Below, in pieces: positions 1-6,575 of a stretch of 16,885 nt of DNA. The notes beneath the pieces were generated by a model that was given only the letters and a program-made list of their open reading frames with translations, did no database searches and was not told where the DNA came from. Positions within the stretch are counted from its first letter, which is position 1, and each line of letters begins with the position of its first letter. The translations under genes were made by a program, and so were the position numbers. Origin of the DNA: Hyphomonadaceae bacterium (GTDB lineage: Bacteria > Pseudomonadota > Alphaproteobacteria > Caulobacterales > Aquidulcibacteraceae); assembly GCA_025458365.1 (NCBI GenBank), contig JALOSP010000007.1, positions 1 to 16,885 on the forward strand, written 5' to 3'.

Positions 1-1
1 C

Positions 2-1045
2 TATGCGCTGAATGAAGACGGCCTGTCGCAAATCTACACCATGGCCGCCGAAGGCGCTCCGCGCGCCACCAAGGCGCAGCTGCCGGTGGGGCTGGTTGGG
101 GGGTTGCAGTGGAGCCCGGATTCCCGCCGCCTCGGTTTGACCATCAACACGGCCCGCAGCCCGTCAGATGCCTATGTCTATGATGTGTCCAGCCGCCGCC
201 TGACCCGCTGGACCCAGAGCGAGATCGGCGGCCTGAACCCGGCCAGTTTTGTCGAACCGTCGCTGATCCGATATCCCACATTCGATATGGTTAATGGCGC
301 GCCACGCACCATCCCGGCCTTTGTCTATCGCGCCCGCCAGCCCGGTCCGCGCCCGGTGATCATCCAGATCCACGGCGGCCCGGAGGCCCAGTCTCGGCCC
401 GGTTTCTCCAGCACCATCCAGTATTGGGCCAATGAACTGGGGATCAGCGTCGTGGTGCCCAATGTGCGCGGCTCGACCGGCTATGGCCGCAGCTTCGTGG
501 AACTGGACAACGGCTTCAAGCGCGAGGATTCGGTGAAGGACATCGGCGCGCTTCTGGACTGGATCAAGACCCAGCCGGACATGGATGCGAGCAAGGTGAT
601 CGTCTATGGCGGCTCCTATGGTGGCTATTTGGTTCTGGCGAGCCTCACCCATTTCCCGGATCGGCTGGCTGGCGGGATCGACATTGTCGGAATCTCCAAC
701 TTCGTGACTTTCCTGGAAAACACCGACGGTTACCGGCGTGATCTTCGGCGGGTGGAATATGGTGACGAGCGTGATCCGGCGATGCGGGCCCATTTGCAGG
801 CGATCAGCCCCCTGACCAACGCCCACAAGATCGAAGACCCGCTGTTCGTGATCCAGGGTGCCAATGATCCGCGCGTGCCGCGCTCGGAAGCCGAGCAGAT
901 CGTCGAGCGGGTCCGGGCCAATGGGCGTGAGGTCTGGTATATGCTGGCCATGGACGAAGGCCATGGCTTTGCCAAGAAGTCCAACCGCGACGCCCAGCGC
1001 GAAGCCGAGACCCTGTTCCTGCAACAGGTGCTGGGGGTGCAATAG
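2..1045 (+). CDS. S9 family serine peptidase (prolyl oligopeptidase type), C-terminal part
   Basis: The reading frame is open to the left window edge, so the N-terminal part, including most of the expected beta-propeller, is missing. The first ~75 visible residues still contain a PD40/WD40-like blade (WSPDSRRLGL...YVYD). The rest is the alpha/beta-hydrolase catalytic domain of family S9. The full catalytic triad is visible: Ser in GGSYGGY (codon 614-616), Asp in GANDPRVP (codon 866-868) and His in DEGHGF (codon 962-964). The oxyanion-region motif HGGPE is also present. Such enzymes cleave short peptides, often after Pro or Ala, or act as acylaminoacyl-peptidases; substrate and location cannot be decided without the N-terminus. 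The gene is followed by two copies of an inverted-end repeat, one of which could serve as its 3' hairpin. Confidence 0.93.
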   Translation, partial: YALNEDGLSQIYTMAAEGAPRATKAQLPVGLVGGLQWSPDSRRLGLTINTARSPSDAYVYDVSSRRLTRWTQSEIGGLNPASFVEPSLIRYPTFDMVNGAPRTIPAFVYRARQPGPRPVIIQIHGGPEAQSRPGFSSTIQYWANELGISVVVPNVRGSTGYGRSFVELDNGFKREDSVKDIGALLDWIKTQPDMDASKVIVYGGSYGGYLVLASLTHFPDRLAGGIDIVGISNFVTFLENTDGYRRDLRRVEYGDERDPAMRAHLQAISPLTNAHKIEDPLFVIQGANDPRVPRSEAEQIVERVRANGREVWYMLAMDEGHGFAKKSNRDAQREAETLFLQQVLGVQ

Positions 1046-1056
1046 TGGGTTGAGCG

Positions 1057-1151
1057 CTGTCATCCCGGGACGCCAAAGGCGATCCGGGGTCCATGCGCTA
1101 TCGAAAAGTGCCAGAGGTCCCGGCTCGCGCTGCGCTTGGCCGGGATGACAG
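1057..1151. repeat. Intergenic repeat with inverted ends, copy A
   Basis: A 95 bp element begins CTGTCATCCCGG and ends CCGGGATGACAG, a perfect 12 bp terminal inverted repeat. Its right half, 1115-1151, is almost identical to the right halves of the copies at 1174-1273 and 15162-15257. That half contains an inner inverted repeat, TCCCGGC/GCCGGGA. It has no coding capacity and begins 11 bp after the S9 peptidase stop codon. It resembles the REP/RPE-type palindromic repeats scattered between genes in many alphaproteobacteria; family membership is inferred from structure only. Confidence 0.85.
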
Positions 1152-1173
1152 AGTGTTGTTGTGATTGAGCTTT

Positions 1174-1273
1174 TGTAATCCCGGAACGCTCGAAGAGCGT
1201 ATCCGGGACCTCGGGAACTATGCGCCAGACCTCCAGAGATCCCGGCTCGCGCTGCGCTTGGCCGGGATGACAG
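1174..1273. repeat. Intergenic repeat with inverted ends, copy B
   Basis: This is a second copy, in the same orientation, 22 bp after copy A. Its left end is TGTAATCCCGG and its right end CCGGGATGACAG, so the terminal inverted repeat has one mismatch. The right ~37 bp matches copies A and C nearly base for base, while the left part and centre have diverged (AACGCTCGAAGAGCGT replaces ACGCCAAAGGCGA). The replaced segment is itself an inverted repeat (ACGCTC/GAGCGT), so folding is kept although sequence is not. Copies A and B fill nearly all of the space between the peptidase and the threonine ammonia-lyase gene. Confidence 0.83.
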
Positions 1274-1339
1274 CGGGCTGTTTCAATTGATCAACCGGCC
1301 TGTCCACCTTATGCGACTTGCAGAACTGGTGGGGCTTCC

Positions 1340-2548
1340 ATGACCGTAACGATTGATGACATCCGCGCAGCACAACAGCGCCTGGAAGGCCGGATTGCCA
1401 AAACCCCGATGTTGCACTGCCGGACGCTTTCCGAGATCACCGGGGCCGAGGTTTGGGTGAAGTTCGAGAACTTCCAGTTCACCGCTGCATTCAAGGAGCG
1501 TGGGGCGCTGAACAAGCTCTCGCTGCTCAACGAGGCCGAGCGGCGCGTCGGCGTGATTGCAGTCTCGGCGGGCAACCATGCCCAGGGTGTGGCCTATCAT
1601 GCAGCCCAATCGGGCATCCCGGCCACCATCGTGATGCCGGTGAACACGCCCTTCACCAAGGTGGAACACACCCGCAAGCATGGCGCGCGCGTCTTGCTCT
1701 CCGGTGACAGCTTTGCCGAGGCCACCACCTTTGCCTATCAGTTGAAGGACCGCGAGGGCCTGACCCTGATCCACCCCTATGATGATCACGATGTGATCGC
1801 AGGCCAGGGCACGTTGGGGATCGAGATGCTGGAGGCGGCACCGCATCTTGACACGCTTGTGGTGCCGGTGGGCGGCGGCGGCCTGATCAGCGGGATCGCG
1901 GTGGCAGCCAAAGCGCTGCGGCCCGACGTGGATGTGGTGGGCGTGGAGGCAAGAATGTATCCTTCACTGCATGCCGAAATGCGCGGGGTCGAACCCGGCC
2001 CGCTCTGTGGCGGCCAGACCATTGCCGAAGGCATCGCGGTGAAACAGGTCGGGCGACTGACCTTCGCGATCGCCAGCCAGCTGGTGAAAGACGTGGTGCT
2101 GGTCGATGAGGCCGATCTGGAGCAGGCGATCACGCTGTTCTGCAACGTGGAAAAGACCGTGGCCGAGGGGGCAGGGGCCGCAGGTCTGGCAGCATTGCTG
2201 GCCCATCCGGCGAGGTTCGCCGGGCGTCGGGTCGGGCTGGTGCTGTGTGGCGGCAATATCGATTCCCGCTTGCTGGCCTCGGTGCTGACACGGGCGCTGG
2301 TGCGCGAAAAGCGGATTGTGTCGATCCGCATCGTCTCGGATGACCGGCCGGGCCTCCTGGCGCGGGTGTCCAAGGTGATTGGTGATCTGGGCGGCAACAT
2401 CCTCGATGTGGCCCACAACCGTCTGGCGCTCGATGTGCCTGCCAAGGGTGCCGAGTTCGACATCCAGATTGAAACCCGTGACAGTCGCCACACCGAAGAA
2501 ATCACCGAAGCGCTGGTCGCCTCGGGCCTGCCACCACGGGTGATTTGA
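1340..2548 (+). CDS. ilvA: Threonine ammonia-lyase (threonine dehydratase), single ACT domain
   Basis: PLP-dependent deamination of L-threonine to 2-oxobutanoate and ammonia, the first committed step towards isoleucine, or threonine catabolism. The 402 residues begin with a fold-type II PLP domain. The Schiff-base lysine is K52 in AAFKERGALNK, the substrate loop is SAGNHAQG (76-83), and the phosphate-binding glycine loop is VGGGG (177-181). A single C-terminal ACT domain starts near residue 326 (VSIRIVSDDRPGLLARVSKVI). This is the 'medium' form of about 400 residues, shorter than the E. coli IlvA type of about 510 with two ACT-like repeats. It could be called tdcB-like instead; the ACT domain suggests allosteric control by an amino acid. 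The start ATG has only a weak G-rich ribosome site (GGTGGGG). No other ilv genes lie nearby. Confidence 0.92.
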   Translation: MTVTIDDIRAAQQRLEGRIAKTPMLHCRTLSEITGAEVWVKFENFQFTAAFKERGALNKLSLLNEAERRVGVIAVSAGNHAQGVAYHAAQSGIPATIVMPVNTPFTKVEHTRKHGARVLLSGDSFAEATTFAYQLKDREGLTLIHPYDDHDVIAGQGTLGIEMLEAAPHLDTLVVPVGGGGLISGIAVAAKALRPDVDVVGVEARMYPSLHAEMRGVEPGPLCGGQTIAEGIAVKQVGRLTFAIASQLVKDVVLVDEADLEQAITLFCNVEKTVAEGAGAAGLAALLAHPARFAGRRVGLVLCGGNIDSRLLASVLTRALVREKRIVSIRIVSDDRPGLLARVSKVIGDLGGNILDVAHNRLALDVPAKGAEFDIQIETRDSRHTEEITEALVASGLPPRVI

Positions 2549-2578
2549 TCGGCTGACTCAAGGTCTGTGTATCGTTGG

Positions 2579-2607
2579 TTGATGTTCGGGTCCAGTCTAT
2601 CTAGCAT
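2579..2607 (+). promoter_or_regulatory. Probable sigma-70 promoter with inverted repeat over the -10
   Basis: TTGATG (2579-2584), a 17 bp spacer and TAGCAT (2602-2607) fit a housekeeping promoter, with transcription expected to start about 25-30 bp before the ATG at 2640. An inverted repeat GTCTAT-N5-ATAGAC (2595-2611) covers the -10 element and could be an operator. Found by eye only. Confidence 0.45.
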
Positions 2608-2639
2608 AGACCAGATCGACAACGCGCAGAGGCCCTCAC

Positions 2640-3509
2640 ATGAACCGCCGACTTGCCCATACTGGCCTGCTTTCCCTGCTGGCCATTGGCCTTTTGTCGG
2701 CTGGGGCTTTGGCGCAGGTCAAGCCAACACCTGCTGCCGCGGTCACTGGCGCTGACGGTCTCGGGCCGGCGAATCCGGCGATGATCAGTTTCGCCGAGCA
2801 GCGGGGCAGTCTGCTGTACAGGTTGGACCGGGCAGCCTGGGTGGCTTCCGATGCGTTCCAGGCAGTCTGGCGGGACCAGCCTGGTGTAACGCCGCGCGGC
2901 TGGGTGGTTGAGGAAACCGGCGACCAGAGGCTTGTGACATTCTTTGGCAACCGGGGTAACGAGCTCGTCGCGCTTGCCCGCTTTGCTGAACGCAACGGGC
3001 GGGTTACCACCAGACAACACCGGCTTTCCGAGGCGGACACGGTATTGACAGGGAACCAGCGAGCGCTGGCGTCAGCACACTTTCGGGCCGGGGTGTTTGC
3101 GGGATCACCTGCGGGGCGCAGGGCCGGTGTGGTGCCATGTGCTGCCAGGCCATTCAATACAATCGTCGTAGCAAGCACCGATGGCAACGGAAGCCATGAT
3201 GTCTATCTGATGACGCCTTGGGTGGAGAACCATGTCTATCCCATGGGTGGCCATTACAGGCTGAAAGTGCCAGTCACTGGCGAGGCCATGCTGGACCGTA
3301 CCTTTACCAACAGCTGCCTGAACGTTCAGTCCGGGGTGCCGGGTCGTCGGGACCTTCGTCCGGAAGCGCTGGTCGTGACGCATGTCCTTGATCCACAACC
3401 GACCGAAATCCATGTCTTCGCGGCACAAACGCTCAATGTGCCGGTGATGGTCGCGATTGACGGCCAAGTCTTTAGGGTCACGCGTGACGGCATCAGACTG
3501 TCACAATAG
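2640..3509 (+). CDS. Secreted protein of unknown function
   Basis: I do not recognise this family. The 289-residue protein begins with a clear Sec signal peptide: an Arg-containing n-region, a hydrophobic stretch LLSLLAIGLL, and a likely signal peptidase I site after AGALA (25|26). The product is therefore probably periplasmic or exported. The mature part has only two cysteines (C167, C226), which could form one disulfide. A beta-rich central and C-terminal half (FNTIVVASTDG, HDVYLMTPW, HVFAAQTLNVPVMVAIDGQVFRV) follows, with no catalytic motif I can name. The ATG is preceded by AGAGG at suitable spacing and by its own promoter, so it is probably transcribed separately from the threonine ammonia-lyase gene 91 bp upstream. 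Its codon use and G+C look like those of its neighbours. Confidence 0.75.
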   Translation: MNRRLAHTGLLSLLAIGLLSAGALAQVKPTPAAAVTGADGLGPANPAMISFAEQRGSLLYRLDRAAWVASDAFQAVWRDQPGVTPRGWVVEETGDQRLVTFFGNRGNELVALARFAERNGRVTTRQHRLSEADTVLTGNQRALASAHFRAGVFAGSPAGRRAGVVPCAARPFNTIVVASTDGNGSHDVYLMTPWVENHVYPMGGHYRLKVPVTGEAMLDRTFTNSCLNVQSGVPGRRDLRPEALVVTHVLDPQPTEIHVFAAQTLNVPVMVAIDGQVFRVTRDGIRLSQ

Positions 3510-3630
3510 CGTGTTGCAGCCCTCCTGCTGGCGCCACAGCCCCGGTCACGCGGACCATGGCTGCCCAACAGCCCTTGTAGGATGACATGTGCCACGCCAT
3601 GAGCTGGCGAGATAATCTGGCCGCAAACCC

Positions 3631-4902
3631 ATGACCCCCACCGAACTCAGCATTGTGTTCTTCGCCCAGCTGGCCGTGATCCTGCTGGCCTGCCGGATCA
3701 CAGGCTATCTCGCCAAACGCTTCCTGGGCCAGCCGCAAGTGGTGGGCGAGATGATTGCCGGGGTCATGTTGGGCCCGTCCTTGTTCGGTCTGCTCGCGCC
3801 TGAATTGCAGGACCTGATCTTTCCCAAGGAAAGCCAGCCGATCCTGTTTGTCGGCGCCCAGCTGGCGGTTGGGCTCTACATGTTCATCGTGGGTCTGGGC
3901 TTTGACACCAGTCACTTTGTATCACGCGCACGCAGTGCTGCGGCGGTCTCGATTTCCGGTATCGCCGTCCCATTTGCCTGCGCCTTTGCAATCACGCCGT
4001 GGCTGATGGGCACCCCCGGCCTGTTCAATCCCGATCTTGTCACCTGGGAAGCCCAGCTTTTCATGGGCGCTTGCATCGCGATTACCGCATTTCCGATGCT
4101 GGCCCGGATCATCCATGAAAAGGGCTTGAGCAAGTCACCATTGGGGACGCTCGCCCTGTCTGCCGGTGCGATTGACGATGCAGGCGCATGGTGCGTGCTG
4201 GCCATCGTGCTGGCCAGCTTTGGCGGCGGGCCGATGGTGGCTGTGATCGCGATTGGCGGGGCGTTTGCCTTTGCCGTGTTCATGGGCCTGTTTGGACGCA
4301 GACTGACCAGGGGCTTCGAAGCGCGGATGGAGCGTGAAGGCGGGATCAGCGAAACCGGGCTGGCTTACATCCTGATCGCCTTCGCGACTTGCGCCTTCGC
4401 CATGGATATCGCGGGCATCCATGCCGTGTTTGGTGGCTTCGTGCTCGGTGCGGTGATGCCCAAGGGCAAGTTTGCCGAGGCCCTGAAAGCCAAACTCGAG
4501 CCGATGACAGTGGTGCTGCTGCTGCCCCTGTTCTTCACCTATTCGGGCCTGCACACCCAGCTGACCCTGGTCAACACGTGGAACCTGTTGTTCATTGCGC
4601 TGGTGATCCTGGTTGTGTCTATCGCGGCCAAGGGACTGGCCTGTTATGCGGCAGCCCGCTTGAGCGGCGAAGACAACAGCACCGCCATGGGGATCGGCGC
4701 GCTGATGAATGCGCGCGGCCTGATGGAACTGATCATTCTCAACATCGGCCTGCAGCGCGGAATTATCGAGCCTGCACTGTTCTCGATCATGGTGGTGATG
4801 GCGATTGTCACCACGCTGATGGCAGGCCCGCTGTTCGAGCTGGTTTATGGCCGGGCTGCCCGCGCAAGAGGCGAATTGCCCGTGCCCCCCCCTGCAGGCT
4901 GA
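3631..4902 (+). CDS. Cation:proton antiporter, CPA2 (Kef/CHX-like) family
   Basis: An inner-membrane monovalent cation (Na+ or K+)/H+ exchanger. The 423 residues consist of about 11-13 hydrophobic segments with no cytoplasmic regulatory domain, so this is the membrane core only, without the TrkA-N/RCK domain of KefB/C. Diagnostic stretches are GQPQVVGEMIAGVMLGPS (33-50), ITAFPMLARI (151-160) and the paired aspartates D182-D183 in GAIDDAGAW, which match the ion-binding/proton-carrying acidic pair of the NhaA/NapA/CPA2 fold. NARGLMELIILNIGL near residues 360-375 is also typical. Ion preference cannot be read from the sequence. The last codons contain an eight-C run (4885-4892), and the stop codon lies in a 13 bp tandem repeat. 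No clear Shine-Dalgarno sequence precedes the ATG. Confidence 0.9.
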   Translation: MTPTELSIVFFAQLAVILLACRITGYLAKRFLGQPQVVGEMIAGVMLGPSLFGLLAPELQDLIFPKESQPILFVGAQLAVGLYMFIVGLGFDTSHFVSRARSAAAVSISGIAVPFACAFAITPWLMGTPGLFNPDLVTWEAQLFMGACIAITAFPMLARIIHEKGLSKSPLGTLALSAGAIDDAGAWCVLAIVLASFGGGPMVAVIAIGGAFAFAVFMGLFGRRLTRGFEARMEREGGISETGLAYILIAFATCAFAMDIAGIHAVFGGFVLGAVMPKGKFAEALKAKLEPMTVVLLLPLFFTYSGLHTQLTLVNTWNLLFIALVILVVSIAAKGLACYAAARLSGEDNSTAMGIGALMNARGLMELIILNIGLQRGIIEPALFSIMVVMAIVTTLMAGPLFELVYGRAARARGELPVPPPAG

Positions 4903-4919
4903 TGTGGCAGGCTGATGTG
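4894..4919. repeat. 13 bp tandem direct repeat over the antiporter stop codon
   Basis: GCAGGCTGATGTG occurs twice head to tail (4894-4906, 4907-4919), followed by a partial third GCA. The stop codon TGA (4900-4902) is inside the first unit. It looks like a recent slippage duplication. Confidence 0.8.
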
Positions 4920-4980
4920 GCAAGTTCCTGGGGGCTGCTGGATCAAATTGCGTTGGGATGGAATCATCAAAAGGAAGCAA

Positions 4981-5054
4981 TTTGAACACATTCAAAAGCT
5001 GTGCACCGGACCTTTGATTTTGATCAATTTGTTCCGGTTTTGACGTTTCCGTCA
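4981..5054. terminator. Hairpin cluster between convergent genes
   Basis: Three short inverted repeats lie in the 166 bp between the antiporter (plus) and the M15 peptidase (minus). They are TTTGAA/TTCAAA (4981-4996); CCGGA...TCCGG (5006-5037) enclosing TTGAT/ATCAA; and TGACG/CGTCA (5041-5054), which on the minus strand closes a GAAA tetraloop. The segment is AT-rich and T-runs are short, so a bidirectional termination region is plausible but not proven. Confidence 0.35.
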
Positions 5055-5068
5055 CAACGCAAAGTGCT

Positions 5069-5899
5069 CTAGCGTGCCTGCGCAAACACGCTGCTGGCAT
5101 TGCTACCGGCCTCATATCGCCAGTGCCACGGTTCGTACATGACGCCCTGATCATTGCCCTGCGGAAACGACAGGACAAAACCGTATGCACGTGCGTTGGC
5201 GTCCAGCCACCGGCCAACATCTGTGTCGGCAAAGCAGGTTGCCAGATTGCAGCCGGGCGCGTTGCGGTCTCCAAAGTCGATGGCATAGCCTGTTGCATGC
5301 TCGCTATAGCCCGGCGGGGCTGATGATCGGGCACGTGCGGCCAGTCCATTGCCGACCTTCCGGCAGAACACCTCCTTCTGGTACTGCTCCGACCGGAAGC
5401 AGGACAGCCCCACCATGGCCCCGGCCAAAGCCGGATCCTCGGCTCTGGCGGCTTCCAGCATGGCATCCAGCGCCGCGCGTGCTTCCCGGTGCATGGTGCG
5501 GCAGCTGCCGGAGGCGAAGCCCGGTGGAGCCTCGGTCAGTGCGCTGGAGGGTGCTTCTGCATAGGGGCGATGGCCCAGAAGCGTGCCGTCGGCGTCGGGT
5601 TTCACGGCTTGCGCAGTCCGCCCGGCACAGAGCACAAGGCCACCCCCGGCATCCACCGCTTTGGGCGTGAGGGTAGCGTCGTCGCGTGGCTGCGGGCTGG
5701 CAGCCGGTGCCTGTGCCGGCCTCTGGGGCGGCACCAACACAGGAGACGGCCCGGTCTGAACTGAGGCTTCTGGCCCAGGCACACGTGCAGCATCGCCTGT
5801 GTCCAACAAGGAACGGCCTATCAACAGTCCGCTGCCTGCCATCAAGATGCCCGACAGCACCCAGACCGGAGCGGTGACGTTCCGGCGACGTTTGCTCAT
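5069..5899 (-). CDS. M15-family D-alanyl-D-alanine carboxypeptidase (VanY-like), membrane anchored
   Basis: A zinc D,D-carboxypeptidase-type enzyme predicted to trim peptidoglycan stem peptides in the periplasm. I chose the ATG at 5899 (276 residues): AGGAGA lies 7 nt upstream, whereas an in-frame start 13 codons earlier has no such site and would put extra residues before the membrane segment. The product has a positively charged MSKRRR start and one transmembrane helix (about 11-29). A Pro/Ala-rich linker (40-75) follows, then the catalytic domain (about 130-265). Zinc ligands are H201 and D208 in SEHATGYAID and H259 in EPWHWRY, with E256 as probable general base. Cysteines at 133, 167, 179, 217 and 222 could form disulfides. 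It is the last of three closely spaced minus-strand genes, 51 bp after the GDT1-like transporter. Confidence 0.87.
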   Translation of the reverse strand: MSKRRRNVTAPVWVLSGILMAGSGLLIGRSLLDTGDAARVPGPEASVQTGPSPVLVPPQRPAQAPAASPQPRDDATLTPKAVDAGGGLVLCAGRTAQAVKPDADGTLLGHRPYAEAPSSALTEAPPGFASGSCRTMHREARAALDAMLEAARAEDPALAGAMVGLSCFRSEQYQKEVFCRKVGNGLAARARSSAPPGYSEHATGYAIDFGDRNAPGCNLATCFADTDVGRWLDANARAYGFVLSFPQGNDQGVMYEPWHWRYEAGSNASSVFAQAR

Positions 5900-5950
5900 C
5901 CAGCCATCTCCTGTGGGGACTGCAATCTTGCTTTGCAAATCCCGAGCGCT

Positions 5951-6517
5951 TCACACCAGCCCGCTGGCCGAAACAAGCACCACAAGGCCAACGGCAACAA
6001 AAATCGCCGCTGCGATCCTGCGTACCATTTCCAGTGGCACATTTTTCAGGGCCTGCTGGCCCAGAAGGACGGCAGGCACGTTGGCGGCCATCATGCCCAG
6101 TGTGGTGCCGATCGTGACCAGCGTGACGGCATTGAAATTGGCCGCCAGCAGGCTGGTGGCGATCTGCGTCTTGTCGCCAATCTCGACAAGGAAGAACGCG
6201 ACAAGCGTCGTCAGAAACACCCCCCCGCGTGGTTTGGCCGCGGCATCATCATCCTTGTCGGGGATCAGCGCCCACAGGCCCATGGCGATGAACCCGGCGC
6301 CGAGCGCAAGCTTGAACCATTGTCCTTCCAACCAGCCCGCCACCGCCGCGCCGAACCAGGCGGCCACCGCGTGATTGAGGATGGTGGCCACCAGAATGCC
6401 AAGCATGATCGGCACCGGCCTGCCGAACCGTGCCGCCAGCAGCACCGCCAGCAGTTGCGTCTTGTCGCCGATTTCAGCAATCGCGACTGTGATGAAAGAA
6501 ATCCAGAGCGCGTCCAT
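5951..6517 (-). CDS. GDT1/TMEM165 (UPF0016) family cation transporter
   Basis: A small inner-membrane transporter of 188 residues with six predicted helices in two related halves. Each half carries the signature E-x-G-D-K-T: EIGDKT at 15-20 and EIGDKT at 112-117. These acidic motifs form the cation-binding site in this family, whose bacterial members (MneA type) export Mn2+ and whose eukaryotic members exchange Ca2+/Mn2+ for H+. A charged loop (PDKDDDAAAKPRGG) separates the halves. The 58 bp before the start is too short for a yybP-ykoY Mn2+ riboswitch, and none is evident, so control probably comes from a promoter further upstream. It lies between two metallopeptidase genes on the same strand, which suggests co-transcription. 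Whether the link to metalloenzymes is functional is speculative. Confidence 0.9.
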   Translation of the reverse strand: MDALWISFITVAIAEIGDKTQLLAVLLAARFGRPVPIMLGILVATILNHAVAAWFGAAVAGWLEGQWFKLALGAGFIAMGLWALIPDKDDDAAAKPRGGVFLTTLVAFFLVEIGDKTQIATSLLAANFNAVTLVTIGTTLGMMAANVPAVLLGQQALKNVPLEMVRRIAAAIFVAVGLVVLVSASGLV

Positions 6518-6575
6518 CAGGGCGGGCTAGTGTGGTTGGACCACGGGGGCAAGCTGCTCCCTCACGCGCACTTGG

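Noticed and set aside
164..1063. 299-codon minus-strand frame opposite the S9 peptidase
   Set aside because: The plus-strand frame has the full Ser-Asp-His triad; this one has no features of a real protein.
4135..5466. Long open frame on the minus strand opposite the antiporter and past its end
   Set aside because: It overlaps the CPA2 antiporter and the M15 peptidase, both with clear family motifs. Its product is rich in His, Gln and Arg with no domain, as expected of an antisense frame in GC-rich DNA.
6518..6575. Mn2+ (yybP-ykoY) riboswitch before the GDT1-like transporter
   Set aside because: The gap is 58 bp, too short for that riboswitch, and none of its conserved loops was seen.
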